Shown piece after piece: positions 1 to 23,565 of a DNA stretch of 64,000 nt. The number at the start of each line of letters is the position of its first letter. Position 1 is the stretch's first letter. The notes under the pieces were generated by a model. It was not told the DNA's origin, ran no database searches, and saw only the letters and a list, made by a program, of their open reading frames with translations. The stretch covers positions 8,866,001 to 8,930,000 of the forward strand of contig CAVNZM010000013.1 of the NCBI GenBank assembly GCA_963693365.1, read 5' to 3'. Made by a program: the position numbers and the translations under genes. Origin of the DNA: Amoebidium appalachense (lineage: Eukaryota; Ichthyosporea).

Positions 1-1800
1 AGAGTATTCCGAGCTCTGGGAGGGGTTAAAGCACACGAAGCGCGCTCACACAGAAAATAGGCAATACCTTCCCAGAGGAACAGGAGGCCATCAAAAATGT
101 TGCTGGCATTTTTATATCGGCACTCTTATCGGGACTGGAAGCCTCGGCATGTTCCTGGACAAACATAGACATGACCAACAGCCAATCATAACCGTAATTT
201 ACACCCTGCCGCCCTAGCTGCCGACGCGTAGGTTACACACTCTTGGAAGTCACTGTTAAGGGCAGCAATAGTCTTTAGAAGCGTTTATCCATCAGTGTGT
301 GAGGATTGTTTTATTTTTAATGCTTTATTAGGCGACTTTGGCCGTTCTTGGTATTGGCTTCACATAGTATGCAGTGTTAGTGGTAGCTCTGTCGACGAAT
401 ATCGAGCTGCCTGGTATGTGGTGTTGAACTACGGCCTAGTCTGATTGGCCGGCGTGCGTATTCCATGTTGTTCTGGTAGTGACGTTAGTGATCACAGCAA
501 CAACAACAAATATATTTACACAGACATGATCTTACTGGTAAAATGATAAATATGCTCAATCATTTTTTGTTTTTTTCAGGCGGATAGATCACCCTACATT
601 GTGGAAGTTGTGGCTACACTCATGATAACGGTTAGTCTAGCCAATAAAAATGAACCCAGGAGGATAAAACTAGTCTCCCCGTATACCCCTACGGTATTCG
701 GAACCCTAGAGCCAAGATTTCCGCATTTTGTACCAGCAAAACTTTAGTCAGCACTGCTAGACTTAAAACAGGCATATAAGGCCGAAACAAATTGCTAGAT
801 TCAAACCAAAAACTTTCAAACCTTACGCTCATTCGACATTAGTAAGTAGTAATATTGACATGTTATTGGTAAGCGGCGCCTCGCGTTATTGGGAATGGCA
901 ATTTCTTTTTTTCTCTTGACTGGGATTTTTTGATCAGTGGTCCAGTGGATATGAAGGCAACGTGCAGCCACATGTGCTACATGACCGGGCCAAAATAACC
1001 GACTTCGAAAGAGCCCGGCGATGAAATAAGAAATAAAACAACAAGTGACCAAAGGACACCAGCGGGCAAAGGTACAAGTGCACGTGTATGCGTGAAACTT
1101 CTTTTCAATAGGACTGGGTTTTATTCATCCATTATTCATAGTGGATCGTATACCTGTGACGCTTGCAAGTGCCACAGTTGTTTCCGGAACTCCCCAGTTA
1201 ACCTAATAGGATTGAACATCAATGTATATATATGAGTTTTGTCCTTCATAAATTGTTTTTGTTTGTTTCATCTCAGGTGCATGTGTTGGCTATAGTCACA
1301 TATGGGACAACTGGACAACCCACCATTTTGCCATGGATGGAAATTTCAAAGCATGCTAAACACAGTGACGTCAGCTGTTCAACCAGATCCGCAATATTGT
1401 GGAGACTGGTGCAAAATGCATGATCAGATCGATCGGCTGCCAGCTGAGCTGCCTCTAATAAACTAATAAACGATACCAATATTAGTACAACCGAAATTAC
1501 GCGAGGCATAAAATAACAAACAAACATTGTGCTCCAAAGTGAACTTAAGATAATGAGGTACTCTATACGTTTTTACTATTTTTATATATTAATTCTTGCT
1601 GTAGCTATAGGTCTTGTGATCAGATTGATTGATCCTGTTTTGCTATTGCATAGCGAGCTCAGGAAAAAAAATAATCTCGCTTGCTCACCTTTCTGCAGAA
1701 ATTTTATACAGGGATTGCAGTCAACTAAAAAGATTTGTTAAAAATGTCAGTTTTAATGCACCAACCAGAGTTGTCTGTTTATGATAAGACTTGAGTAACC
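1..1800. other. No gene recognised
   Basis: This is moderately AT-rich unique sequence with many stops in all frames. The longest open frames are below 90 codons and resemble nothing I recognise. I see no splice-bounded coding stretch and no RNA gene. Confidence 0.6.
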
Positions 1801-1804
1801 CTTT

Positions 1805-1890
1805 CCGCAAAGTGGTTGCGGCCTCTTGCCGCCCCAAGTCACACAAGCTTGAGATCCCGTAGGTCAGGGTTCGAATCGAATCGCCTTGCG
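1805..1890 (+). repeat. tRNA-like SINE head (putative)
   Basis: The stretch contains an A-box-like AGTGGTTGCGGC and, about 50 nt later, a B-box-like GGTTCGAATC. This spacing is typical of tRNA-Ser/Leu-derived SINEs. A second segment at about 52320-52385 shares GCAAAG near its start and a CAGGGTTCGAA B-box. Neither folds into an obvious intact tRNA. The call rests on the promoter boxes only. Confidence 0.35.
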
Positions 1891-2633
1891 AAACCCTGAG
1901 CCGCGGCGCCGCTTCAAATACCCAAGAGCTATATTTCTTCTTCTTCAATCTCAACGTGGAAGTGAGTATAATATCAGCGGCATTTGTGTCTAAAATCTAT
2001 GTTTCGCACTTACTATTCTGCCTGCACTTAATCAAGTGGCCTCTAGAGAAAGCTTTCAACTGCAGGAGTGAGGGGGGAGAGGCCTAGCTAGGGAGTAGGG
2101 ACTCCGGGACTGCCGCTCGGGCCCGGCATGGCCGTGGCCCCACTGGCCACCCGTACGAGTCGGTGTTACCGGCATGTACAACATGTGGTGCGTGATGTAT
2201 GCACATTTCACAGTGGGCATCTATAAGGATACAGCCCCGCAACGCTTAGACTTCGGCAAAAATCTCCACATTGAATACAGTTAAAAAGCTCGTTAACAAA
2301 TAATAAGTGTACATGATTGGCCAACAAACGATCGGTTGAATAAATCACTTTCTTTGCCTCGAGTAAATAGCGTAAACCCCCTTGGGATATACAATTTAGT
2401 ATACCGGAAAGTCAGGTATAGCTATTGTTATTGTCAGCCCTCCAAAACCTACTCACGAAAGGTTTCATTAAACAATACTTTGATTTAATCGTTAGATTAA
2501 ATACATGTAAGATGCATATAAGAAGATAAAAACTAATCGATACAAGTGTAGCTAAAAAAAAAGAAAAATAGCTCTTGGGTATTTGAAGCGGCGTTGGAGC
2601 TCAGGGTTTCGCAAGGCGATTCGATTCGAACCC
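1867..2633. repeat. 767-bp element with ~65-bp terminal inverted repeats
   Basis: The arm at 1867-1932 and the arm at 2569-2633 are reverse complements over about 65 bp with only a few mismatches. Both carry the GGTTCGAATCGAATCGCC and CAAATACCCAAGAGCTA segments. The interior holds no coding frame. It could be a foldback/MITE-type element or two SINE copies inserted head to head. The B-box inside each arm favours the second reading. A small perfect hairpin (8-bp arms, GTTA loop) lies at 2483-2502. Confidence 0.6.
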
Positions 2634-2715
2634 AGGCTGCCAACGGTCGACGTCTGAGACAGGCTTTTTTTGATTTTGAAACGGGATCCTCGGGTAGCAG
2701 TAACTTAGTTGTGCA

Positions 2716-2716
<1 letters not shown>

Positions 2717-2770
<54 letters not shown>
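2717..2770 (+). repeat. Poly-G tract (54 nt)
   Basis: This is an uninterrupted G run between the inverted-repeat element and the LINE fragment. It is one of the longest homopolymers in the window and a strong quadruplex candidate. Its true length is uncertain because such runs are often mis-sized. Confidence 0.8.
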
Positions 2771-2772
<2 letters not shown>

Positions 2773-2869
2773 CCACCACCACCCTGGGAGGGCTCACCCA
2801 AAAATAACACTGATGTTAACATCTGTACATGTAAATTGGACATACGTATACGGCAAGGGGTACACTTTC

Positions 2870-3672
2870 CACCTACGTATACCCCGGCCCCACACTGGCA
2901 CAGCACCACACACCGGCACAAACGCCCCCGCGTGTGACGTCTGTAGCCTTCGCCGACGACACAACATGGTTTGGCCCGAACCGTTGAGAGCCTGGCATCC
3001 AGCAAACTCTAGACATATCTGCGGCATGATCTCTTTTTCTACTACCATATGCATGACTTGGAACCCACCGTGGTACTAGTGACAAGGTCTCAGTCCTCAC
3101 CCGTGTCACCCCAACCGTTGCAACAGTGGCCATCATGGCCCCCCTGCAGTACCGCAAATCCCCGGGAGCACCACCCCTACCCATTCGGATCGAGCCCTCC
3201 AATGCACACATCAGAGCCTAGGGGTCAACATCACCCTCCAACGACCGTCGTGACACCCGGCCCAACGACGAGAAGGCATGCAGCTGACATATATCAAGTT
3301 ACGGGCCATGGACCACCATCTTTATTAGCCGTAATATGCTGGCACCCAGCCAAGTGATGTACGTGGCCAACAGTGTGGTGGCCCCGGCCATCCTCTTCCT
3401 CCTCAAAGGGTCAGTCATCAGCAACACCACGCACTGCAGGCAATCGACAGCAAGTGGAGAGACCTCCTCCGTCGGAAGTGTGGTTTCCACCGGAGCACCC
3501 CGTGCGGGCTGCTCCTACCGTACACCATCCCACTCTAGGGGGACTGGCCAGCATGCGCATCGTCGAGTCAGCAGCCAGCATCATGGTTACGGAGCTGTGT
3601 GCCCTGCTGGAAACACCAGGACCAGCAGGGGACGTGGTCCGGTACCGAGCCTGGCAGCAGCAACACATGACA
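2870..3672 (+). mobile_element. Decayed LINE (non-LTR) reverse transcriptase fragment
   Basis: The reverse-transcriptase catalytic box appears as VAFADDTTWFG at 2943-2975, where FADD is the polymerase motif. About 60 nt on, in another frame, HICGMISF and MTWNP resemble the segment that follows FADD in LINE proteins. At 3336-3410 LAPSQVMYVANSVVAP resembles the LTPxQVxYxxNSVLxP stretch of LINE thumb regions. AIDSKWRDLLRRKCGF follows near 3440, then HHPTLGGLASM near 3520. The motifs are in the right order but spread over all three + frames with stops between, so the copy is dead. The upstream polymerase fingers and any endonuclease are missing. Poly-C/A expansions at about 3800-3890 follow it. 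Confidence 0.6.
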
Positions 3673-5540
3673 GGCCTACCCTACCCTCCCCTGCAAGCAC
3701 CCCCAGCCAAACTTTACAGTCTAGGGGGAAAGCTGCTCCACAACCAGGGCCCATATCACGGGGATCATCCTTCACGAGCGGCACCTGCAGTTGGGGAAAC
3801 AACCCCCCCCCCCCCCTCCCCCCGGCCCCCCCCCCCCCAAAAAAAAAACACAAGTCTCCTCCCCCCACCCCCCCCCTCCCCCAAGGAGAAGGAGTGGGAG
3901 CAGCAACAACCAGCACCCCTATCAACACCATTTTCCTGGACCACACCTTTGGAGCCCACATCGGCCCCCACACACATCCCCGTCAACTCTACACGGTGGA
4001 GGACACCATGGTACGGCCGGGGGTACGGTGTTAGAGTATATACCCCAAGATCGTCAATCTAAAGGCAATCCGAAGCAATCGCGATCGGGTCGCCTAGTAG
4101 GCCCTTTTTAGGCTAAAAAGGAAGATTTGGTAGTGCAAGAAGCTTAAGTGCTAATTAAGTAAGGCTTTTTGTTGAGTTTTTCACATTATTTATTGAAAAC
4201 AAGGGATTTTTAAAGTCGTGATATATCCTGCCCTGAACGATATTTATGTATAATATCATTTTTTGGTCCGTCCCCTGAATATCATTTGAATATCTTGCCT
4301 TCAAGCGCCCCTGAATATCACGGGATACTATCATATATCGAATTGGCCCCTGAATATCAAAAGATATGCGGGATATTTTTGCAAGGGCCTACCCCCACCA
4401 CCAACCCAATCCCATCAAGCTCGATAACCTTGGAGTATTCGACCGATGGGGGGCCAATATGGACCCCAAAACACCCCCTCGACAGAAGCATTTTTATTTT
4501 TAACTTAGTAAATCCTAATTCTACTCACCCCGTGTGCTATGGCATTACTACTGTGACAAACACGTGCACACATGCCACAGAAGGCACGTGCCTGCAAATA
4601 TTGCAGGGAATTTTACAACTTGCTCCCAAGTTTCACTGACACACACACACACAACACACACACACTCATACAGCATCACAAACACACACACAGACAGATG
4701 CGCAGACACACATCATCACATGCACCGTAACACCCACACATGCATGTACACGCACCTTCGAGCTCTTCTCTTGCACACATGTGAAATGCCATGTGATTTT
4801 GCACATGGGTGTTGCATCGCACAAGGCTTGCACATGTGGCACGACGTTGACACGTGCAGGCAATTACAGTGATTAGCAGTGCCAAATCATTTGCGCATGT
4901 AGGTACATGTGCTCAAACACATCCACCCTACTGACACAAACACACACCCACGTAGTGACATGGCACACACAAGTCGCAGACGCACACTCGCAGTGACATT
5001 TTGTGCATGATAGCTCTGCCTAGTCAAAACTTGAGGCGCTGCTTAAAGTGAAGGGAAGGTGTGAATTAGCCTCGGTGATGGTGGTATACGAGAGGAGAGG
5101 GGAGGGGGGAGGTGGGGAGGTGGGGGTTGGGGGGGGAAGCCGGGGGGAGGCGAACTTCCGAGAAACATTGAGAGAGGGGTAGATAACCGCGGCCGGCAGG
5201 GAGGCTCCCGTCTGACTCCCCATGCGCGGGGAGAGGGGGGGGAGGGGGGGGGGGGGGGGGGGGAGACCACCACCAGAGGGGTCCTCAGTATTTCTTGCTG
5301 CCGAAGCCCCCCATTTCAATTTCAAAAAAGCCTAAAACGTTATGTGGGTGGGCCCATCACTCTCATCATGGCTCCTGGTAAAACATGTTAATATTCGTGA
5401 GCAGTGATCCATAATGGTATGCTCGATAGCGCGAGCAGCACAATGAAACCAATGGAGTATATACTATGTGACGAGGATGCCATGGCCTGTTGGCTCTCAC
5501 GGCAGTCTTGGTTCTTTGCGGGCCCGCATCATATCAGCAG
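3673..5540. other. Low-complexity and repeat-rich intergenic DNA
   Basis: The stretch holds compound poly-C/A at about 3798-3850, and a short repeat of CCCCTGAATATCA at about 4272, 4310 and 4346. It also holds CA-rich sequence at 4640-4760 and G-runs at 5100-5270. The open frames here are proline/glycine or histidine/threonine runs caused by the simple repeats. No gene is supported. Confidence 0.6.
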
Positions 5541-5735
5541 ATTAACTTCTCAGAGCAGATGAATAATTCGGCAAAGAAACAGAATATGCCTGATAAAAGG
5601 AGTGTTATTCTGCTTTTAGCAGCCTAGCTGTTTAGCAAAGGCAGAATTATTCAGCTTTAACAGGATCAAATGCAGAATTATTCTGCTTTGGACAGGATCG
5701 CGTTTTGCAAAATGCAGAATTATTCTGCTCGTCGG
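5536..5735. repeat. Irregular array of a near-palindromic 15-mer
   Basis: GCAGAATTATTCTGC occurs intact at about 5672 and 5711, and as variants near 5600 (GTTATTCTGC) and 5641 (GCAGAATTATTCAGC). Spacing is about 30-40 bp, with related flanks such as ACAGGATC. The 15-mer is palindromic except at its centre. No gene lies here. Related TTCTGC/AGCAGAA words recur at 61.8-62.7 kb. Confidence 0.5.
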
Positions 5736-7605
<1,870 letters not shown>

Positions 7606-7610
7606 TGAAT

Positions 7611-7611
<1 letters not shown>

Positions 7612-7700
<89 letters not shown>
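7612..7700 (+). repeat. (GT)n microsatellite
   Basis: This is about 44 uninterrupted GT units followed by a degenerate GT/GC-rich tail to about 7850. No coding evidence surrounds it. Confidence 0.85.
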
Positions 7701-7702
<2 letters not shown>

Positions 7703-7859
7703 ATGCATGTCACGGTTCGACGTGTGCACGTGTCTGCGTGTGTGTGTGTTCATTTGAATGTGTGTGTGTGTGCGTGCTTGTGTGCGTGTGTGCGCGCGTG
7801 TGTATGCGCGCGTGCGTGCATGCGTGTGCGTGTGCATACGTGCGTCAGGGTGTGTGCAG

Positions 7860-10090
7860 ATTGCAGGCCACACGAAAAGAGCAGTACGGGGAGTTAGCCG
7901 CGGTCAGGTGGGTGGCCATGGCCATTGCCATGATCGCATGTTGAGCGTCACGGACATTCGATTGCAATCATGATCATGACAGTAGTTGGATGATTGGCGG
8001 CCATGGCGCCAAGGCCTTAAATATGCGCTGCAGAACATGTATAGAGGGGGGAAAGCCTGAGGTGACACGTTGGTGGACACACTGGACAGCACGTGTGCAT
8101 CGTTGGGATGGCAAACAATTGCCTTGTATAGGTAGTATTGGCGTGCTCCTATTGGCTGGTGAATTGTATGGCATGTTTTCATTGGCCGTCTTTGTGCATG
8201 TGCTTGTGTCCCCCCAGACCTGACCTCAACTTTTGGGTACCAAAGCTACGCCATATTTCAAGTGCCGGTTTATCCATGGATGATGGAAATGATGATGGAA
8301 TATTAGTAAAATATGGGTTACTGTACTTGGCCCTGTCAGAGCGATAGGCGCACGAATATGTATACGACACTGTGTAGATATACGCGGACCATGCCATAAA
8401 AGCTACTTTAGTACTCTCGATTTATGTATTCATAAGTTCAAACATATGTAAACCTGTACGTATATATATATATAATAGATTCCTTTTAAACGATTTGATG
8501 ATGGGTGGTGCCTAAGTTACAACTCAGGCCTGTAACAGTACCTTTGCTCCATGCTCCCCAAGTTTAATTGCAAGGACAGTTAATTAATTAAAGAGCGACA
8601 CCGTTGCCTAATACATGGCACGTGGTGCGGGCTTCACTTTATGAAGTTTTGATTTACAAAAATGTTCGACATGGGCCCCAGCATTCCAGCCGGGGCTGAT
8701 CAAGGGAGAGATAAGCCCTATGCATTCCAATCCATCTGAGGTAAACCAATGGTCGGTTGCTCTGAAAAGCACGTCTAAATTAAAACGTGATAATTCGGTT
8801 TGCTTATTGGTTGACAGAGCGAGCGAACGTTCTCCCAAGGCTTCTCGAGGTCGTTTTTATTTTTTATTTTTGTTCCCGGCCGAAGGACCTTTAAATTTGC
8901 AGGCCCTCGAGGGAAGTACCGTCAATACGGCTATTTAGGCCGTACGAAATACGAAATACGGCCATTTAGGTTAAATTCATTTTTGAAAATTCTTACTGTA
9001 TGTATGGGACCAAATTCTCAAGATCCGATACATATCGATCTGCATATGTATATTGCATAGGTATAAATTTGCATACTTAACCGCTGGTGCGCAGCCCGGC
9101 TGAATCGTAAGACCCTGCCAATGTTTCATGATTCCTCACAGAACACTAGCATTTTATAAAAACTTCGATGACATTGGAATAATATATTGAGGTTTTCCCA
9201 GCTCGGCGAAGCTCGAGGACCTGGTCCACTGCTGGTGCAGTGGTGAGCCGCTTGTCAAACCGCAGCCCTAGCCGTTGGGCGAAGGAAGATCGGTTATAAG
9301 CCTTCTATCACCGGTGTTTTTATTGGATATAAATGCACCAAAGCATGTCCACGAGTTGGGACTTGGGAGGTGACCAAATGACGAGTGGTAAAACCTGTAA
9401 GAGCTGTCATAATGTAAGCCAAAACAGACAGCCTGTAGCACAATTTAAGGACGATGAATATTTTTGAGCTGAAAACCGTGGCTATTATTGTAGATAAATA
9501 TTGTACAAACGCTTCTGTTCTTCCCCATTCTCCTGAAGAATACGGATCGATGGCCGACAACTGATTAGTTCAATATCATGCCTTTGTGTAGGCGGCTGAT
9601 CCCTGTCCGCATGAGTCGTATCCTTCATGCTGCTATAAAATGTCCGCGTCAGACGGCCGTTCAACTGTGACAGTTCAAAACATGCGCCACCACTGTTGTC
9701 GAACAATTTCATCCAATACATTACAGAGCAAAGCTGGGAAATTTACACTTGTAGGATACCGCACTTAAGCCAAGTAGGGTTTTAGTAACAGATCGTGTCA
9801 TATTGCTACAAACTAGAGCTCCCACAACCACTACCTATCTAGCGCAATCTTGCCTATCAATGCGGCAGAGAGTTTTATTAACCAAACTTGTGTTTTAGAA
9901 GGCGAATCCTTCTGCCTTAACTTGAGCGGATATCTGTAAATTGAGATTAGGTCTAGGTAAGCAGTTTTACAGGTCTTTTTTTGGGAGGAGAACAAGTCAG
10001 ATTATTCTTCATTGTGCGCACGCTTGACGGTCTTAGCAATTACATGTACCCAACTCAACCACACGTCGAGAACTCCTTTGGTGCCATCAG
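7860..10090. other. No gene recognised
   Basis: This is AT-richer unique sequence. A minus-strand frame at 9485-9721 (78 codons) has a protein-like composition, but I recognise no domain and see no linked exon. An 8940-8972 segment repeats ATACGG-ATTTAGG words in inverted form. A TATATATATATA run lies near 8462. Confidence 0.5.
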
Positions 10091-10093
10091 TTC

Positions 10094-10147
10094 CCCACGT
10101 GTTTCATCTGCATTTGGCACACTCAGGCACGTGCCACACCACGTGCT
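10094..10147 (+). promoter_or_regulatory. Three CACGTG boxes upstream of the ALS start
   Basis: CACGTG palindromes lie at 10096-10101, 10128-10133 and 10140-10145, within 60 bp upstream of the proposed ATG. CACGTG is the core site for many bHLH factors. No TATA box is visible. The same word is also common in introns of this window, so function is uncertain. Confidence 0.3.
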
Positions 10148-10156
10148 AATAGCAAG

Positions 10157-20667
<10,511 letters not shown>

Positions 20668-20793
20668 GCAAGGGTTTTCAAACAGTGTCTTACAGTGGTT
20701 TCCGAGTGACGAATGGGATACCGAGGATGTTAGTTTATTTGGTTTTTTTCTTTTCCGAGTGACGAATGGGATACCGAGGATGTTAGTTTATTT

Positions 20794-20824
<31 letters not shown>

Positions 20825-21296
20825 GGTTTTTTTTGACCACACACACCACAGTGGTGCAGAGAGTTGCATGCACCCATGTACAGGAGGCAGGTTTTGGATG
20901 CAGTTGACAGTCAAAATTTTAAGTAAGTTTTAATCTACCGACCGAGTGTCCTGGCACTTTTTAACAGGACCTCCTCGGTTTCTTTTTCTTTCCTTCTCAA
21001 TTGTGCCCGCACGGTTTTCTAGTGTGCTCTACTTCAAAATAACAATAGTAACAGTAGTACTAATAATAATAACCTAGTGTAATACACGTCATGCAGATCT
21101 ATTGTCTCAAAGTGCTGTTGATATGTGTTTGGTTTTTTCACTTTTAAATTTTTTATTTTAACATTTAATTTTATTAGGGGGGTTAACATTTAATTTTATT
21201 TTTTATTTTATTTTTGGGGGGGGGGGGGGGGTAAGAGGGGGTGGGAATTACCACTTTTAATTTTCTATTTTAACATTTAATTTTTTTTTTTTGGGT

Positions 21297-21334
<38 letters not shown>

Positions 21335-22116
21335 GGGAATTACGGACTTATTCCCGGGGGCCATGTACAGTACTCCCGAGATCCACTTTTTCGGATGCTA
21401 TTAATAGCAATAAAACTGTTTGCTCTGTGTAAGGGTGCGCAGTAGAACTCGGGACATTTCATGAAGATTAGCAGGCACACGATGGGCAATGTGCCGCACA
21501 ATCAGGTGTATCTAATGATGGCGGTGTATAATAATCAAGTATGACGTGATTAATATATAAGTTAGTTGTGGCTCATTGGGTGCGGCTGCCCAGCCAGTAC
21601 TGATTGTGACCTAGGTCTGCTGTGGAATACTAGAACAAACAGGTGCTCGATTAGCATCTTGAACACAACATACCCAGATGCCCCCCCCCCCCCCCCCCCT
21701 ACACACACACACACCACCTCAACCGGTACCCCCGAGCCTTGGGCCCAAGGGCTCCATTAGCCCCGGCCCAACGTTAACCGCTGCAAAGTATCTCGTCCCG
21801 CCCGTAAATACAACGTAACAGTGCTACAACCCCACTGCCACTAACAGAACATTGTCAAACCACTCTTGAAAAAAGATAAAGTTGCAGATTGGTTCCCTGA
21901 AACTCTTTCCACTGTGACAAGTCGCCCTGTGAAGGCTTCTTAGAGTTTTGTTTTCCCCCCGGTGTCTGGTAAATTTTCTCACTACGTGCGTAGAACCCCC
22001 CTTCCCGGGCCGCGCCAACCCCTCCCCTCCCCCCCCCCCCCCTCCCCCCTTCCCCCGGGGGCCCCTTTCCCCGTGACTCCCTTCCTCCCTTCCCCCCCCC
22101 CCCCCTCCCCCCCCCC

Positions 22117-22150
<34 letters not shown>

Positions 22151-23450
22151 ATATGTAATAACCGCACCTCCCTGCAACCAGCCAAACTCAAGCTAGAAGA
22201 CTGACTTAAGCCTCGTTTCATTATTATGATGATATTTGTGCACGTGACAAGAAGGGGAACCTGCGGCCACGTACATTCGTGCATACACGCATACACGCAG
22301 ACACGCACGCACACGTGTACACACATACACATCCATGTGCACACACACACACACACACGCACACACACACACATGTGCACACACACACACACACACACAC
22401 GCACACGTCACACACCCCTACGTCACGCGCACGTCACGCAATGTAGTCACACCGGCACCCACTACTGGGCCTATCCCTGCTTATTCAGTCGTTTTACAAT
22501 TTGATGTCCAACAGACCTACAAGACCAACACTAACGTGTCTGTATCGACAATGCACTCCCGAGATTTGTTTCACTTTGAATGATTTGATTGGATGCTGGG
22601 TTGTGACTGTGGTTGTGCGATATCTGGATGTGATTGGCCAACCTTCAGCCGGGGCTGCCGGGCCTTATCCTTTCAAGTCATGCACAGTATTGTATATTAG
22701 TTTCCACCCTGGACCACCCACCAGCCTAAGAAAAGAATTGTACATCAATGATTTTTCAGTATGAACCACCGCTTGCATTTTCTTTCTTTCTTTCTTTTTT
22801 TTTTCCCTCTTTTTATCCGCAAGCATACAAGGCTAAACGGGTGAAACCCCGCTATTTGGCCTCCTAGTCGCTGATTCGCTGGCAGGGCATCGTCAGAGGG
22901 GTGTAAATTGCACTTTTCTACGGTCATATGACTTGGCTATGCACAGAATTACAGTCAGTGCACACACGCATGCACGCACAAGAAAGTAGAAAAAATCTTC
23001 AATTACCTCTAAGTACTTGGCAAAACGTTGATTTTAGATGTCAGACAATTTATATATCATGCTATCTAAAGCAATTTGTACAAAGCCTTCTAAAGTACTT
23101 GAACATCTCAAATTCCGATTTGCCCGCCCTCGCACAGCTTCTTTGCCGGCCGCTACGCGTCTTGAACTCTTGATCATGAGCGCCACAAACAGCCCCAAAC
23201 AGATCGACAGACCTTACCACACGAGTTCAACCAATTGCAAGTGTACGTGCCATATGTAGGGTGGCTGAGTCACGCGAGCATGAGAGGTCTACAATAATAG
23301 CTACGCTGTGAAACGCAGGCAGACGGCCTGCATCGTAGTAGCGAGAGCAAACAGAATCACATCGTCAAACAAACAGGCGCAACTAGACCCGCACAACATA
23401 CAGCCTACGTATACCTTTGTGACCTACCACATGCATCTTCACAGAATTAC
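20668..23450. other. ALS 3' flank and intergenic region
   Basis: A 50-bp segment is tandemly duplicated at 20701-20750 and 20754-20803, and a poly-T run follows. An AATAAA lies at 21409-21414, which would give a 740-nt 3' UTR for ALS if used. Two T(n)G(n) compound tracts embedded in a repeated ATTTTAACATTTAATTTT context lie at 21150-21340. Poly-C runs lie at about 22030-22148 and CA repeats at 22335-22400. TGATTGG words lie at about 22583 and 22631. No gene is seen. Confidence 0.55.
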
Positions 23451-23490
23451 TCACGAGTGAACCTGACACCCGCATATATTAGTAGCGCTA

Positions 23491-23505
23491 GCTTTTATAT
23501 ATTGC
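23491..23505 (+). promoter_or_regulatory. TATA-like element upstream of the SH3 gene
   Basis: TTTTATATATTG lies about 70 bp before the ATG, and a CCAAT word lies at 23231-23235. Spacing is plausible for a TATA promoter with a leader of about 40 nt. It is inferred from sequence only. Confidence 0.4.
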
Positions 23506-23565
23506 ATACTCAGGCATCTAAGCCACCCCCACGCACGTGCCTGCTCGGGCCACACGCTAGCCACC

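Noticed and set aside
1805-1890. A functional tRNA gene
   Set aside because: A- and B-box-like words are present, but no acceptor stem or anticodon arm closes into a cloverleaf.
9485-9721. 78-codon minus-strand frame with protein-like composition
   Set aside because: No domain recognised, no linked exon or promoter, and length is within chance for this region.
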